Shown: positions 39,101 to 53,752 of the stretch, in pieces
Position numbering within the stretch: position 1 is the stretch's first letter
How the letters are laid out: the number at the start of each line of letters is the position of its first letter
Notes under the pieces: generated by a model
The model's input: the letters and a program-made list of their open reading frames with translations, nothing else
Database searches by the model: none
What the model was told of the DNA's origin: nothing
Made by a program: the position numbers and the translations under genes
Assembly (NCBI RefSeq): GCF_910591885.1
Contig: NW_025963551.1
Span: 868,001 to 932,000 of the forward strand
Direction: 5' to 3'
Length of the DNA: 64,000 nucleotides
Source: Bombus terrestris
Taxonomy: Eukaryota; Arthropoda; Insecta; Hymenoptera; Apidae

Positions 39101-42100
39101 TGTGTCACAAACCAACGGTTTGTCACATAGGGTCATTGAAATATTCGCACCAGCCCCGGGAGCCGGAAGTCTTTATCGAATTGCCTACAGACAAAAGTTT
39201 ACAGTATATCAATATTTGTACATAAATAGTAATAATTTCACACAGTACAGTGCAACGTGAGGTCCGAAATCGCTGACAAATTGAGGTAATGACAGGAAAT
39301 ATATGCAAGGCAATATAAGGTATATGTATAGCTTGGAAATTGTAATCGTTGCTCGCTCGCTCCGCTCGCTCGTAAGAATCTAGTCCAACCTCACAACCGA
39401 TCCGACACGTTCGCAAATTTGAAGTTAGTCCCCTCCTTATCGGATAACGAAAGCAAGAGGGATTGGTTTTAGGTTAGGCTATAGTTATCGGGCGAGCACA
39501 GGGAGCGAGGGTCGCGTAAGGGTGTGTCACAAACCAACGGTTTGTCACATAGGGTCATTGAAATATTCGCACCAGCCCCAGGAGCCGGAAGTCTTTATCG
39601 AATTGCGTACTGACAAAAGTTTACAGTATATCAATATTTGTACATAAATAGTAATATTTCCACATAGTACGGTGCAACGTAAGGTCCGAAATCGCTGACA
39701 AATTGAGGTAATAACAGGAAATATATGCAAGGCAATATAAGGTATATGTATAGCTTGGAAATTGTAATCGTTGATCGCTCGCTCCCCTCGCTCGTAAGAA
39801 TCTAGTGCAACCTCACAACCGATTCGACACGTTCGCAAATTTGAAATTAGTCGCCTCCTTATCGGATAACGAACACAAGAGGGATTGGTTTTAGGTTAGG
39901 CTATAGTTATCGATCGAGCGCAGCGAGCGAGGGACGCATAAAGGTGAGTCACAAATCATCGGTTTGGCACATAGGGACATTGAAATATTCGCACCTGCCC
40001 GAGGAGTAGGAAGTCTTTATCGAGTTGCCTACTGACAAAAGTTTACAGTTTATCAATAGTTTTACATAAATAGTAATATTTCCACATAGTACAGTTGCAA
40101 CGTGAGGTCCGAAATCGCTGACAAATTAAGGTAATAACAGGAAATATATGCACGGCACCATAAGGTATATGTATAGCTTGGAAATTGTAATCGTTGCTCG
40201 CTCGCTCCGCTCGATCGTAAGAATCTAGTCCAACCTCACAACCGATCCGACACGTTCGCAAATTTGAAATTAGTCGCCTCCTTATCGGATAACGAACACA
40301 AGAGGGATTGGTTTTAGGTTAGGCTATAGTTATCGATCGGGCGCAGCGAGCGAGGGACGCATAAAGGTGTGTCACAAACCAACGGTTTGTCACATAGGGT
40401 CATTGAAATATTCGCACCAGCCCCAGGAGCCGGAAGTCTTTATCGAATTGCCTACAGACAAAAGTTTACAGTATATCAATATTTGTACATAAAGAGTAAT
40501 AATTTCACACAGTACAGTGCTACGTGAGGTCCGAAATCGCTGACAAATTGAGGTAATGACAGGAAATATATGCAAGGCAATATAAGGTATATGTATAGCT
40601 TGGAAATTGTAATCGTTGCTCGCTCGCTCCGCTCGCTCGTAAGAATCTAGTCCAACCTCCCAACCGATCCGACACGTTCGCAAATTTGAAATTAGTCCCC
40701 TCCTTATCGAATGGCGAACGTATGAGGTATTCGTTTTAGGTTAGGCTATAGTTTTCAAGCGAGCGCAGCGAGCGAGGGTCGCGTAAAGGTGTGTCACAAA
40801 CCAACGGTTTGGCACTTAGGGACATTGAAATATTCGCACCAGCCCGAGGAGTCGGAAGCCTTTATCGCGTTGCCTACTGACAAAAGTTTACAGTTTATCA
40901 ATAGTTTTACATAAATAGTAATATTTCCACATAGTACGGTGCAACGTAAGGTCCGAAATCGCTGACAAATTGAGGTAATAACAGGAAATATATGCAAGGC
41001 AATATAAGGTATATGTATAGCTTGGAAATTGTAATCGTTGCTCGCTCGCTCCGCTCGCTCGTAAGAATCTAGTCCAACCTCACAACCGATCCGACACGTT
41101 CGCAAATTTGAAGTTAGTCCCCTCCTTATCGGATAACGAAAGCAAGAGGGATTGGTTTTAGGTTAGGCTATAGTTATCGGGCGAGCACAGGGAGCGAGGG
41201 ACGCGTAAGGGTGTGTCACAAACCAACGGTTTGTCACATAGGGTCATTGAAATATTCGCACCAGCCCCAGGAGCCGGAAGTCTTTATCGAATTGCGTTCT
41301 GACAAAAGTTTACAGTATATCAATATTTGTACATAAATAGTAATATTTTCACATAGTACAGTTGCAACGTGAGGTCCGAAATCGCTGACAAATTAAGGTA
41401 ATAACAGGAAATACATGCACGGCACCAAAAGGTATATGTATAGCTTGGAAATTGTAATCGTTGCTCGCTCGCTCCGCTCGCTCGTAAGAATCTAGTCCAA
41501 CCTCACAACCGATCCGACACGTTCGCAAATTTGAAATTAGTCGCCTCCTTATCGGATAACGAAAGCAAGAGGGATTGGTTTTAGGTTAGGCTATAGTTAT
41601 CGGGCGAGCACAGGGAGCGAGGGACGCGTAAGGGTGTGTCACAAACCAACGGTTTGTCACATAGGGTCATTGAAATATTCGCACCAGCCCCAGGAGCCGG
41701 AAGTCTTTATCGAATTGCGTACTGATAAAAGTTTACAGTATATCAATATTTGTACATAAATAGTAATATTTTCACACAGTACAATGCAACGTGAGGTCCG
41801 AAATCGCTGACAAATTGAGGTAATAATAGGAAATATATGCAGGACAATATAAGATATATGTATAGCTTGGAAATTGTAATCGTTGATCGCTCGCTCCCCT
41901 CGCTCGTAAGAATCTAGTGCAACCTCACAACCGATCCGACACGTTCGCAAATTTGAAATTAGTCGCCTCCTTATCGGATAACGAACACAAGAGGGATTGG
42001 TTTTAGGTTAGGCTATAGTTATCGATCGGGCGCAGCGAGCAAGGGACGCATAAAGGTGTGTCACAAACCAACGGTTTGTCACATAGGGTCATTGAAATAT

Positions 42101-43345
42101 TCGCACCAGCCCCAGGAGCCGGAAGTCTTTATCGAATTGCCTACAGACAATAGTTTACAGTATATCAATATTTGTACATAAATAGTAATATTTTCACACA
42201 GTACAGTGCAACGTGAGGTCCGAAATCGCTGACAAATTGAGGTAATGACAGGAAATATATGCAAGGCAATATAAGGTATATGTATAGCTTGGAAATTGTA
42301 ATCGTTGCTCGCTCGCTCCGCTCGCTCGTAAGAATCTAGTCCAACCTCACAACCGATCCGACACGTTCGCAAATTTGAAGTTAGTCCCCTCCTTATCGGA
42401 TAACGAGAGCAAGAGGGATTGGTTTTAGGTTAGGCTATAGTTATCGGGCGAGCACAGGGAGCGAGGGACGCGTAAGGGTGTGTCACAAACCAACGGTTTG
42501 TCACATAGGGTCATTGAAATATTCGCACCAGCCCCAGGAGCCGGAAGTCTTTATCGAATTGCGTTCTGACAATAGTTTACAGTATATCAATATTTGTACA
42601 TAAATAGTAATATTTTCACATAGTACAGTTGCAACGTGAGGTCCGAAATCGCTGACAAATTAAGGTAATAACAGGAAATACATGCACGGCACCAAAAGGT
42701 ATATGTATAGCTTGGAAATTGTAATCGTTGCTCGCTCGCTCCGCTCGCTCGTAAGAATCTAGTCCAACCTCACAACCGATCCGACACGTTCGCAAATTGG
42801 AAATTAGTCGCCTCCTTATCGGATAAAGAACGCAAGAGGGATTGGTTTTAGGTTAGGCTATAGTTATCGGGCGAGCACAGGGTGCGAGGGTCGCGTAAGG
42901 GTGTGTCACAAACCAACGGTTTGTCACATAGGGTCATTGAAATATTCGCACCAGCCCCAGGAGCCGGAAGTCTCTATCGAATTGCCTACAGACAAAAGTT
43001 TACAGTATATCAATATTTGTACATAAATAGTAATAATTTCACACAGTACAGTGCAACGTGAGGTCCGAAATCGCTGACAAATTGAAGTAATGACAGGAAA
43101 TATATGCAAGGCAATATAAGGTATATGTATAGCTTGGAAATTGTAATCGTTGCTCGCTCGCTCCCCTCGCTCGTAAGAATCTAGTGCAACCTCACAACCG
43201 ATCCGACACGTTCGCAAATTTGAAATTAGTCGCCTCCTTATCGGATAACGAACACAAGAGGGATTGGTTTTAGGTTAGGCTATAGTTATCGATCGGGCGC
43301 AGCGAGCGAGGGACGCATAAAGGTGTGTCACAAATCATCGGATTG
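36166..43345. repeat. Irregular HOR region with spacings of 5, 7 and 3 monomers
   Basis: One A-to-B hybrid type (CGAATTGCGTTCTGAC front, CAGTTGC centre, ACATGCACGGCACCAAAAGG rear) recurs at 36166, 38278, 41234 and 42501, at steps of 2112, 2956 and 1267 bp. Segment 37740-38560 matches 40696-41516 at offset 2956. Two nearly equal neighbours lie at 38701 and 39123. No single period holds throughout. Confidence 0.78.
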
Positions 43346-44239
43346 GCACAAAGGGACATTGAAATATTCGCACCTGCCCGAGGAGTAGGAAGTCTTTATC
43401 GAGTTGCCTACTGACAAAAGTTTACAGTTTATCAATAGTTTTACATAAATAGTAATATTTTGACACAGTACAATGCAACGTGAGGTCCGAAATCGCTGAC
43501 AAATTGAGGTAATAATAGGAAATATATGCAGGACAATATAAGATATATGTATAGCTTGGAAATTGTAATCGTTGATCGCTCGCTCCCCTCGCTCGTAAGA
43601 ATCTAGTGCAACCTCACAACCGATCCGACACGTTCGCAAATTTGAAATTAGTCGCCTCCTTATCGGATAACGAACACAAGAGGGATTGGTTTTAGGTTAG
43701 GCTATAGTTATCGATCGGGCGCAGCGAGCGAGGGACGCATAAAGGTGTGTCACAAATCATCGGTTTGGCACATAGGGACATTGAAATATTCGCACCTGCC
43801 CGAGGAGTAGGAAGTCTTTATCGAGTTGCCTACTGACAAAAGTTTACAGTTTATCAATAGTTTTACATAAATAGTAATATTTCCACATAGTACAGTTGCA
43901 ACGTGAGGTCCGAAATCGCTGACAAATTAAGGTAATAACAGGAAATATATGCACGACACCATAAGGTATATGTATAGCTTGGAAATTGTAATCGTTGCTC
44001 GCTCGCTCCGCTCGATCGTAAGAATCTAGTCCAACCTCACAACCGATCCGGCACGTTCGCAAATTTGAAATTAGTCGCCTCCTTATCGGATAACGAACAC
44101 AAGAGGGATTGGTTTTAGGTTAGGCTATAGTTATCGATCGGGCGCAGCGAGCGAGGGACGCATAAAGGTGTGTCACAAACCAACGGTTTGTCACATAGGG
44201 TCATTGAAATATTCGCACCAGCCCCAGGAGCCGGAAGTC
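43346..44239. repeat. Link to the 32.3 kb region
   Basis: Monomers 43346 and 43768 match 32365 and 32787 at offset 10981 (26 monomers). The first is a B-front/A-rear hybrid with GGATTGGCACAAAGG; the second is class B with the extra T. Private changes here are TTTTGACACAG at about 43460 and GCACGACACC at about 43952. Confidence 0.78.
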
Positions 44240-47200
44240 TTTATCGAGTTGCCTACTGACAAAAGTTTACAGTTTATCAATAGTTTTACATAAATAGTAA
44301 TATTTTCACACAGTACAATGCAACGTGAGGTCCGAAATCGCTGACAAATTGAGGTAATAACAGGAAATATATGCAAGGCAATATAAGGTATATGTATAGC
44401 TTGGAAATTGTAATCGTTGCTCGCTCGCTCCGCTCGCTCGTAAGAATCTAGCCCAACCTCACCACCGATCCGACACGTTCGCAAATTTGAAATTAGTCGC
44501 CTCCTTATCGGATAACGAAAGCAAGAGGGATTGGTTTTAGGTTTGGCTATAGTTATCGGGCGAGCACAGGGAGCGAGGGACGCGTAAGGGTGTGTCACAA
44601 ACCAACGGTTTGTCACATAGGGTCCTTGAAATATTCGCACCACCCCCAGGAGCCGGAAGTCTTTATCGAATTGCGTACTGACAAAAGTTTACAGTATATC
44701 AATATTTGTACATAAATAGTAATATTTTCACACAGTACAATGCAACGTGAGGTCCGAAATCGCTGACAAATTGAGGTAATAATAGGAAATATATGCAGGA
44801 CAATATAAGATATATGTATAGCTTGGAAATTGTAATCGTTGATCGCTCGCTCCCCTCGCTCGTAAGAATCTAGTGCAACCTCACAACCGATCCGACACGT
44901 TCGCAAATTTGAAGTTAGTCTCCTCCTTATCGGATAACGAAAGCAAGAGGGATTGGTTTTAGGTTAGGCTATAGTTATCGGGCGAGCACAGGGAGCGAGG
45001 GACGCGTAAGGGTGTGTCACAAACCAACGGTTTGTCACATACGGTCATTGAAATATTCGCACCAGCCCCAGGAGCCGGAAGTCTTTATCGAATTGCGTAC
45101 TGACAAAAGTTTACAGTATATCAATATTTGTACATAAATAGTAATATTTTCACACAGTACAATGCAACGTGAGGTCCGGAATCGCTGACTAATTGAGGTA
45201 ATAATAGGAAATACATGCACGGCACCAAAAGGTATATGTATAGCTTGGAAATTGTAATCGTTGCTCGCTCGCTCCGCTCGCTCGTAAGAATCTAGTCCAA
45301 CCTCACAACCGATCCGACACGTTCGCAAATTGGAAATTAGTCGCCTCCTTATCGAATGGCGAACGTATGAGGTATTCGTTTTAGGTTAGGCTATAGTTTT
45401 CAAGCGAGCGCAGCGAGCGAGGGTCGCGTAAAGGTGTGTCACAAACCAACGGTTTGGCACTTAGGGACATTGAAATATTCGCACCAGCCCGAGGAGTCGG
45501 AAGCCTTTATCGCGTTGCCTACTGACAAAAGTTTACAGTTTATCAATAGTTTTACATAAATAGTAATATTTCCACATAGTACGGTGCAACGTAAGGTCCG
45601 AAATCGCTGACAAATTGAGGTAATAACAGGAAATATATGCAAGGCAATATAAGGTATATGTATAGCTTGGAAATTGTAATCGTTGCTCGCTCGCTCCGCT
45701 CGCTCGTAAGAATCTAGTCCAACCTCACAACCGATCCGACACGTTCGCAAATTTGAAGTTAGTCCCCTCCTTATCGGATAACGAAAGCAAGAGGGATTGG
45801 TTTTAGGTTAGGCTGTAGTTATCGGGCGAGCACAGGGAGCGAGGGACGCGTAAGGGTGTGTCACAAACCAACGGTTTGTCACATAGGGTCATTGAAATAT
45901 TCGCACCAGCCCCAGGAGTCGGAAGTCTTTATCGAATTGCGTACTGACAAAAGTTTACAGTATATCAATATTTGTACATAAATAGTAATATTTCCACATA
46001 GTACGGTGCAACGTAAGGTCCGAAATCGCTGACATATTGAGGTAATAACAGGAAATATATGCAAGGCAATATAAGGTATATGTATAGCTTGGAAATTGTA
46101 ATCGTTGATCGCTCGCTCCCCTCGCTCGTAAGAATCTAGTGCAACCTCACAACCGATTCGACACGTTCGCAAATTTGAAATTAGTCGCCTCCTTATCGGA
46201 TAACGAACACAAGAGGGATTGGTTTTAGGTTAGGCTATAGTTATCGATCGAGCGCAGCGAGCGAGGGACGCATAAAGGTGAGTCACAAATCATCGGTTTG
46301 GCACATAGGGACATTGAAATATTCGCACCTGCCCGAGTAGTAGGAAGTCTTTATCGAGTTGCCTACTAACAAAAGTTTACAGTTTATCAATAGTTTTACA
46401 TAAATAGTAATATTTCCACATAGTACAGTTGCAACGTGAAGTCCGAAATCGCTGACAAATTAAGGTAATAACAGGAAATATATGAACGGCACCATAAGGT
46501 ATATGTATAGCTTGGAAATTGTTATCGTTGCTCGCTCGCTCCGCTCGCTCGTAAGAATCTAGTCCAACCTCACAACCGATCCGACACGTTCGCAAATTGG
46601 AAATTAGTCGCCTCCTTATCGGATAACGAACGCAAGAGGGATTGGTTTTAGGTTAGGCTATAGTTATCGGGCGAGCGCAGGGAGCGAGGGTCGCGTAAGG
46701 GTGTGTCACAAACCAACGGTTTGTCACATAGGGTCCTTGAAATATTCGCACCAGCCCCAGGAGCCGGAAGTCTTTATCGAATTGCGTACTGACAAAAGTT
46801 TACAGTATATCAATATTTGTACATAAATAGTAATATTTTCACACAGTACAATGCAACGTGAGGTCCGAAATCGCTGACAAATTGAGGTAATAATAGGAAA
46901 TATATGCAGGACAATATAAGATATATGTATAGCTTGGAAATTGTAATCGTTGATCGCTCGCTCCCCTCGCTCATAAGAATCTAGTGCAACCTCACAACCG
47001 ATCCGACACGTTCGCAAATTTGAAGTTAGTCTCCTCCTTATCGGATAACGAAAGCAAGAGGGATTGGTTTTAGGTTAGGCTATAGTTATCGGGCGAGCAC
47101 AGGGAGCGAGGGACGCGTAAGGGTGTGTCACAAACCAACGGTTTGTCACATACGGTCATTGAAATATTCGCACCAGCCCCAGGAGCCGGAAGTCTTTATC

Positions 47201-48264
47201 GAATTGCGTACTGACAAAAGTTTACAGTATATCAATATTTGTACATAAATAGTAATATTTTCACACAGTACAATGCAACGTGAGGTCCGGAATCGCTGAC
47301 TAATTGAGGTAATAATAGGAAATACATGCACGGCACCAAAAGGTATATGTATAGCTTGGAAATTGTAATCGTTGCTCGCTCGCTCCGCTCGCTCGTAAGA
47401 ATCTAGTCCAACCTCACAACCGATCCGACACGTTCGCAAATTGGAAATTAGTCGCCTCCTTATCGAATGGCGAACGTATGAGGTATTCGTTTTAGGTTAG
47501 GCTATAGTTTTCAAGCGAGCGCAGCGAGCGAGGGTCGCGTAAAGGTGTGTCACAAACCAACGGTTTGGCACTTAGGGACATTGAAATATTCGCACCAGCC
47601 CGAGGAGTCGGAAGCCTTTATCGCGTTGCCTACTGACAAAAGTTTACAGTTTATCAATAGTTTTACATAAATAGTAATATTTCCACATAGTACGGTGCAA
47701 CGTAAGGTCCGAAATCGCTGACAAATTGAGGTAATAACAGGAAATATATGCAAGGCAATATAAGGTATATGTATAGCTTGGAAATTGTAATCGTTGCTCG
47801 CTCGCTCCGCTCGCTCGTAAGAATCTAGTCCAACCTCACAACCGATCCGACACGTTCGCAAATTTGAAGTTAGTCCCCTCCTTATCGGATAACGAAAGCA
47901 AGAGGGATTGGTTTTAGGCTGGGCTGTAGTTATCGGGCGAGCACAGGGAGCGAGGGACGCGTAAGGGTGTGTCACAAACCAACGGTTTGTCACATAGGGT
48001 CATTGAAATATTCGCACCAGCCCCAGGAGTCGGAAGTCTTTATCGAATTGCGTACTGACAAAAGTTTACAGTATATCAATATTTGTACATAAATAGTAAT
48101 ATTTCCACATAGTACGGTGCAACGTAAGGTCCGAAATCGCTGACAAATTGAGGTAATAACAGGAAATATATGCAAGGCAATATAAGGTATATGTATAGCT
48201 TGGAAATTGTAATCGTTGATCGCTCGCTCCCCTCGCTCGTAAGAATCTAGTGCAACCTCACAAC
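44240..48264. repeat. Third 5-mer HOR, copies 1 and 2 (left half of a 13-monomer duplication)
   Basis: 5-mer units start near 44592 and 46703, 2111 bp apart, with anchors 44613, 45035, 45457, 45879, 46301, then 46724, 47146, 47568, 47990. The second copy breaks off at about 48265, where CGATTCGAC and CGGATAACG give way to CGATCCGAC and CGGATATCG. The whole tract matches 49727-53752 at offset 5487. Monomer 45035 is an A-to-B hybrid (AATAATAGG then ACATGCACGGCACC) that is present in every copy. Confidence 0.9.
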
Positions 48265-49726
48265 CGATCCGACACGTTCGCAAATTTGAAATTAGTCGCC
48301 TCCTTATCGGATATCGAACGCAAGAGGGATTGGTTTTAGGTTAGGCTATAGTTATCGAGCGAGCGCAGCGAGCGAGGGACGCATAAAGGTGTGTCACGAA
48401 CCAACGGTTTGTCACATAGGGACATTGAAATATTCGCACCAGCCCCAGGAGCCGGAAGTCTTTATCGAATTGCCTACAGACAATAGTTTACAGTATATCA
48501 ATATTTGTACATAAATAGTAATAATTTCACACAGTACAGTGCAACGTGAGGTCCGAAATCGCTGACAAATTGAGGTAATGACAGGAAATATATGCAAGGC
48601 AATATAAGGTATATGTATAGCTTGGAAATTGTAATCGTTGCTCGCTCGCTCCGCTCGCTCGTAAGAATCTAGTCCAACCTCACAACCGATCCGACACGTT
48701 CGCAAATTTGAAGTTAGTCCCCTCCTTATCGGATAACGAAAGCAAGAGGGATTGGTTTTAGGTTAGGCTATAGTTATCGGGCGAGCACAGGGAGCGAGGG
48801 ACGCGTAAGGGTGTGTCACAAACCAACGGTTTGTCACATAGGGTCATTGAAATATTCGCACCAGCCCCAGGAGCCGGAAGTCTTTATCGAATTGCCTACA
48901 GACAAAAGTTTACAGTATATCAATATTTGTACATAAATAGTAATAATTTCACACAGTACAGTGCAACGTGAGGTCCGAAATCGCTGACAAATTGAGGTAA
49001 TGACAGGAAATATATGCAAGGCAATATAAGGTATATGTATAGCTTGGAAATTGTAATCGTTGCTCGCTCGCTCCGCTCGCTCGTAAGAATCTAGTCCAAC
49101 CTCACAACCGATCCGACACGTTCGCAAATTTGAAGTTAGTCCCCTCCTTATCGGATAACGAAAGCAAGAGGGATTGGTTTTAGGTTAGGCTATAGTTATC
49201 GGGCGAGCACAGGGAGCGAGGGACGCGTAAGGGTGTGTCACAAACCAACGGTTTGTCACATAGGGTCATTGAAATATTCGCACCAGCCCCAGGAGCCGGA
49301 AGTCTTTATCGTATTGCGTACTGACAAAAGTTTACAGTATATCAATATTTGTACATAAATAGTAATATTTTCACACAGTACAATGCAACGTGAGGTCCGA
49401 AATCGCTGACAAATTGAGGTAATAATAGGAAATATAAGCAGGACAATATAAGATATATGTATATCTTGGAAATTGTAATCGTTGATCGCTCGCTCCCCTC
49501 GCTCGTAAGAATCTAGTGCAACCTCACAACCGATCCGACACGTTCGCAAATTTGAAATTAGTCGCCTCCTTATCGGATAACGAACACAAGAGGGATTGGT
49601 TTTAGGTTAGGCTATAGTTATCGATCGGGCGCAGCGAGCGAGGGACGCATAAAGGTGTGTCACAAATCATCGGATTGGCACAAAGGGACATTGAAATATT
49701 CGCACCTGCCCGAGGAGTAGGAAGTC
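48265..49726. repeat. Spacer monomers between two duplicated 4-kb tracts
   Basis: Monomers 48412 and 48834 are near-identical neighbours of class D character (GGTAATGACAGG) and show local period-1 homogenisation. 49256 is class A with ATATAAGCAGG, like 26457 and 31943. 49678 begins as a B-type with GGATTGGCACAAAGG. This block interrupts the third 5-mer HOR and appears drawn from the 25-33 kb family. Confidence 0.8.
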
Positions 49727-52700
49727 TTTATCGAGTTGCCTACTGACAAAAGTTTACAGTTTATCAATAGTTTTACATAAATAGTAATATTTTCACACAG
49801 TACAATGCAACGTGAGGTCCGAAATCGCTGACAAATTGAGGTAATAACAGGAAATATATGCAAGGCAATATAAGGTATATGTATAGCTTGGAAATTGTAA
49901 TCGTTGCTCGCTCGCTCCGCTCGCTCGTAAGAATCTAGCCCAACCTCACCACCGATCCGACACGTTCGCAAATTTGAAATTAGTCGCCTCCTTATCGGAT
50001 AACGAAAGCAAGAGGGATTGGTTTTAGGTTTGGCTATAGTTATCGGGCGAGCACAGGGAGCGAGGGACGCGTAAGGGTGTGTCACAAACCAACGGTTTGT
50101 CACATAGGGTCCTTGAAATATTCGCACCAGCCCCAGGAGCCGGAAGTCTTTATCGAATTGCGTACTGACAAAAGTTTACAGTATATCAATATTTGTACAT
50201 AAATAGTAATATTTTCACACAGTACAATGCAACGTGAGGTCCGAAATCGCTGACAAATTGAGGTAATAATAGGAAATATATGCAGGACAATATAAGATAT
50301 ATGTATAGCTTGGAAATTGTAATCGTTGATCGCTCGCTCCCCTCGCTCGTAAGAATCTAGTGCAACCTCACAACCGATCCGACACGTTCGCAAATTTGAA
50401 GTTAGTCTCCTCCTTATCGGATAACGAAAGCAAGAGGGATTGGTTTTAGGTTAGGCTATAGTTATCGGGCGAGCACAGGGAGCGAGGGACGCGTAAGGGT
50501 GTGTCACAAACCAACGGTTTGTCACATACGGTCATTGAAATATTCGCACCAGCCCCAGGAGCCGGAAGTCTTTATCGAATTGCGTACTGACATAAGTTTA
50601 CAGTATATCAATATTTGTACATAAATAGTAATATTTTCACACAGTACAATGCAACGTGAGGTCCGGAATCGCTGACTAATTGAGGTAATAATAGGAAATA
50701 CATGCACGGCACCAAAAGGTATATGTATAGCTTGGAAATTGTAATCGTTGCTCGCTCGCTCCGCTCGCTCGTAAGAATCTAGTCCAACCTCACAACCGAT
50801 CCGACACGTTCGCAAATTGGAAATTAGTCGCCTCCTTATCGAATGGCGAACGTATGAGGTATTCGTTTTAGGTTAGGCTATAGTTTTCAAGCGAGCGCAG
50901 CGAGCGAGTGTCGCGTAAAGGTGTGTCACAAACCAACGGTTTGGCACTTAGGGACATTGAAATATTCGCACCAGCCCGAGGAGTCGGAAGCCTTTATCGC
51001 GTTGCCTACTGACAAAAGTTTACAGTTTATCAATAGTTTTACATAAATAGTAATATTTCCACATAGTACGGTGCAACGTAAGGTCCGAAATCGCTGACAA
51101 ATTGAGGTAATAACAGGAAATATATGCAAGGCAATATAAGGTATATGTATAGCTTGGAAATTGTAATCGTTGCTCGCTCGCTCCGCTCGCTCGTAAGAAT
51201 CTAGTCCAACCTCACAACCGATCCGACACGTTCGCAAATTTGAAGTTAGTCCCCTCCTTATCGGATAACGAAAGCAAGAGGGATTGGTTTTAGGTTAGGC
51301 TGTAGTTATCGGGCGAGCACAGGGAGCGAGGGACGCGTAAGGGTGTGTCACAAACCAACGGTTTGTCACATAGGGTCATTGAAATATTCGCACCAGCCCC
51401 AGGAGTCGGAAGTCTTTATCGAATTGCGTACTGACAAAAGTTTACAGTATATCAATATTTGTACATAAATAGTAATATTTCCACATAGTACGGTGCAACG
51501 TAAGGTCCGAAATCGCTGACAAATTGAGGTAATAACAGGAAATATATGCAAGGCAATATAAGGTATATGTATAGCTTGGAAATTGTAATCGTTGATCGCT
51601 CGCTCCCCTCGCTCGTAAGAATCTAGTGCAACCTCACAACCGATTCGACACGTTCGCAAATTTGAAATTAGTCGCCTCCTTATCGGATAACGAACACAAG
51701 AGGGATTGGTTTTAGGTTAGGCTATAGTTATCGATCGAGCGCAGCGAGCGAGGGACGCATAAAGGTGAGTCACAAATCATCGGTTTGGCACATAGGGACA
51801 TTGAAATATTCGCACCTGCCCGAGTAGTAGGAAGTCTTTATCGAGTTGCCTACTAACAAAAGTTTACAGTTTATCAATAGTTTTACATAAATAGTAATAT
51901 TTCCACATAGTACAGTTGCAACGTGAAGTCCGAAATCGCTGACAAATTAAGGTAATAACAGGAAATATATGAAGGGCACCATAAGGTATATGTATAGCTT
52001 GGAAATTGTTATCGTTGCTCGCTCGCTCCGCTCGCTCGTAAGAATCTAGTCCAACCTCACAACCGATCCGACACGTTCGCAAATTGGAAATTAGTCGCCT
52101 CCTTATCGGATAACGAACGCAAGAGGGATTGGTTTTAGGTTAGGCTATAGTTATCGGGCGAGCGCAGGGAGCGAGGGTCGCGTAAGGGTGTGTCACAAAC
52201 CAACGGTTTGTCACATAGGGTCCTTGAAATATTCGCACCAGCCCCAGGAGCCGGAAGTCTTTATCGAATTGCGTACTGACAAAAGTTTACAGTATATCAA
52301 TATTTGTACATAAATAGTAATATTTTCACACAGTACAATGCAACGTGAGGTCCGAAATCGCTGACAAATTGAGGTAATAATAGGAAATATATGCAGGACA
52401 ATATAAGATATATGTATAGCTTGGAAATTGTAATCGTTGATCGCTCGCTCCCCTCGCTCGTAAGAATCTAGTGCAACCTCACAACCGATCCGACACGTTC
52501 GCAAATTTGAAGTTAGTCTCCTCCTTATCGGATAACGAAAGCAAGAGGGATTGGTTTTAGGTTAGGCTATAGTTATCGGGCGAGCACAGGGAGCGAGGGA
52601 CGCGTAAGGGTGTGTCACAAACCAACGGTTTGTCACATACGGTCATTGAAATATTCGCACCAGCCCCAGGAGCCGGAAGTCTTTATCGAATTGCGTACTG

Positions 52701-53752
52701 ACAAAAGTTTACAGTATATCAATATTTGTACATAAATAGTAATATTTTCACACAGTACAATGCAACGTGAGGTCCGGAATCGCTGACTAATTGAGGTAAT
52801 AATAGGAAATACATGCACGGCACCAAAAGGTATATGTATAGCTTGGAAATTGTAATCGTTGCTCGCTCGCTCCGCTCGCTCGTAAGAATCTAGTCCAACC
52901 TCACAACCGATCCGACACGTTCGCAAATTGGAAATTAGTCGCCTCCTTATCGAATGGCGAACGTATGAGGTATTCGTTTTAGGTTAGGCTATAGTTTTCA
53001 AGCGAGCGCAGCGAGCGAGGGTCGCGTAAAGGTGTGTCACAAACCAACGGTTTGGCACTTAGGGACATTGAAATATTCGCACCAGCCCGAGGAGTCGGAA
53101 GCCTTTATCGCGTTGCCTACTGACAAAAGTTTACAGTTTATCAATAGTTTTACATAAATAGTAATATTTCCACATAGTACGGTGCAACGTAAGGTCCGAA
53201 ATCGCTGACAAATTGAGGTAATAACAGGAAATATATGCAAGGCAATATAAGGTATATGTATAGCTTGGAAATTGTAATCGTTGCTCGCTCGCTCCGCTCG
53301 CTCGTAAGAATCTAGTCCAACCTCACAACCGATCCGACACGTTCGCAAATTTGAAGTTAGTCCCCTCCTTATCGGATAACGAAAGCAAGAGGGATTGGTT
53401 TTAGGTTAGGCTGTAGTTATCGGGCGAGCACAGGGAGCGAGGGACGCGTAAGGGTGTGTCACAAACCAACGGTTTGTCACATAGGGTCATTGAAATATTC
53501 GAACCAGCCCCAGGAGTCGGAAGTCTTTATCGAATAGCGTACTGACAAAAGTTTACAGTATATCAATATTTGTACATAAATAGTAATATTTCCACATAGT
53601 ACGGTGCAACGTAAGGTCCGAAATCGCTGACAAATTGAGGTAATAACAGGAAATATATGCAAGGCAATATAAGGTATATGTATAGCTTGGAAATTGTAAT
53701 CGTTGATCGCTCGCTCCCCTCGCTCGTAAGAATCTAGTGCAACCTCACAACC
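49727..53752. repeat. Third 5-mer HOR, copies 3 and 4 (right half of the duplication)
   Basis: This tract matches 44240-48264 at offset 5487 (13 monomers). Units start near 50080 and 52190, with anchors 50100, 50522, 50944, 51366, 51788, then 52211, 52633, 53055, 53477, 53899. The last copy continues to about 54195. Shared markers are CATACGGTCATTG, GGAATCGCTGACTAATTG, GGCTGTAGTTATC and CCCGAGTAGTAGG (GAGTAG at 51822 and 53933). Confidence 0.9.
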
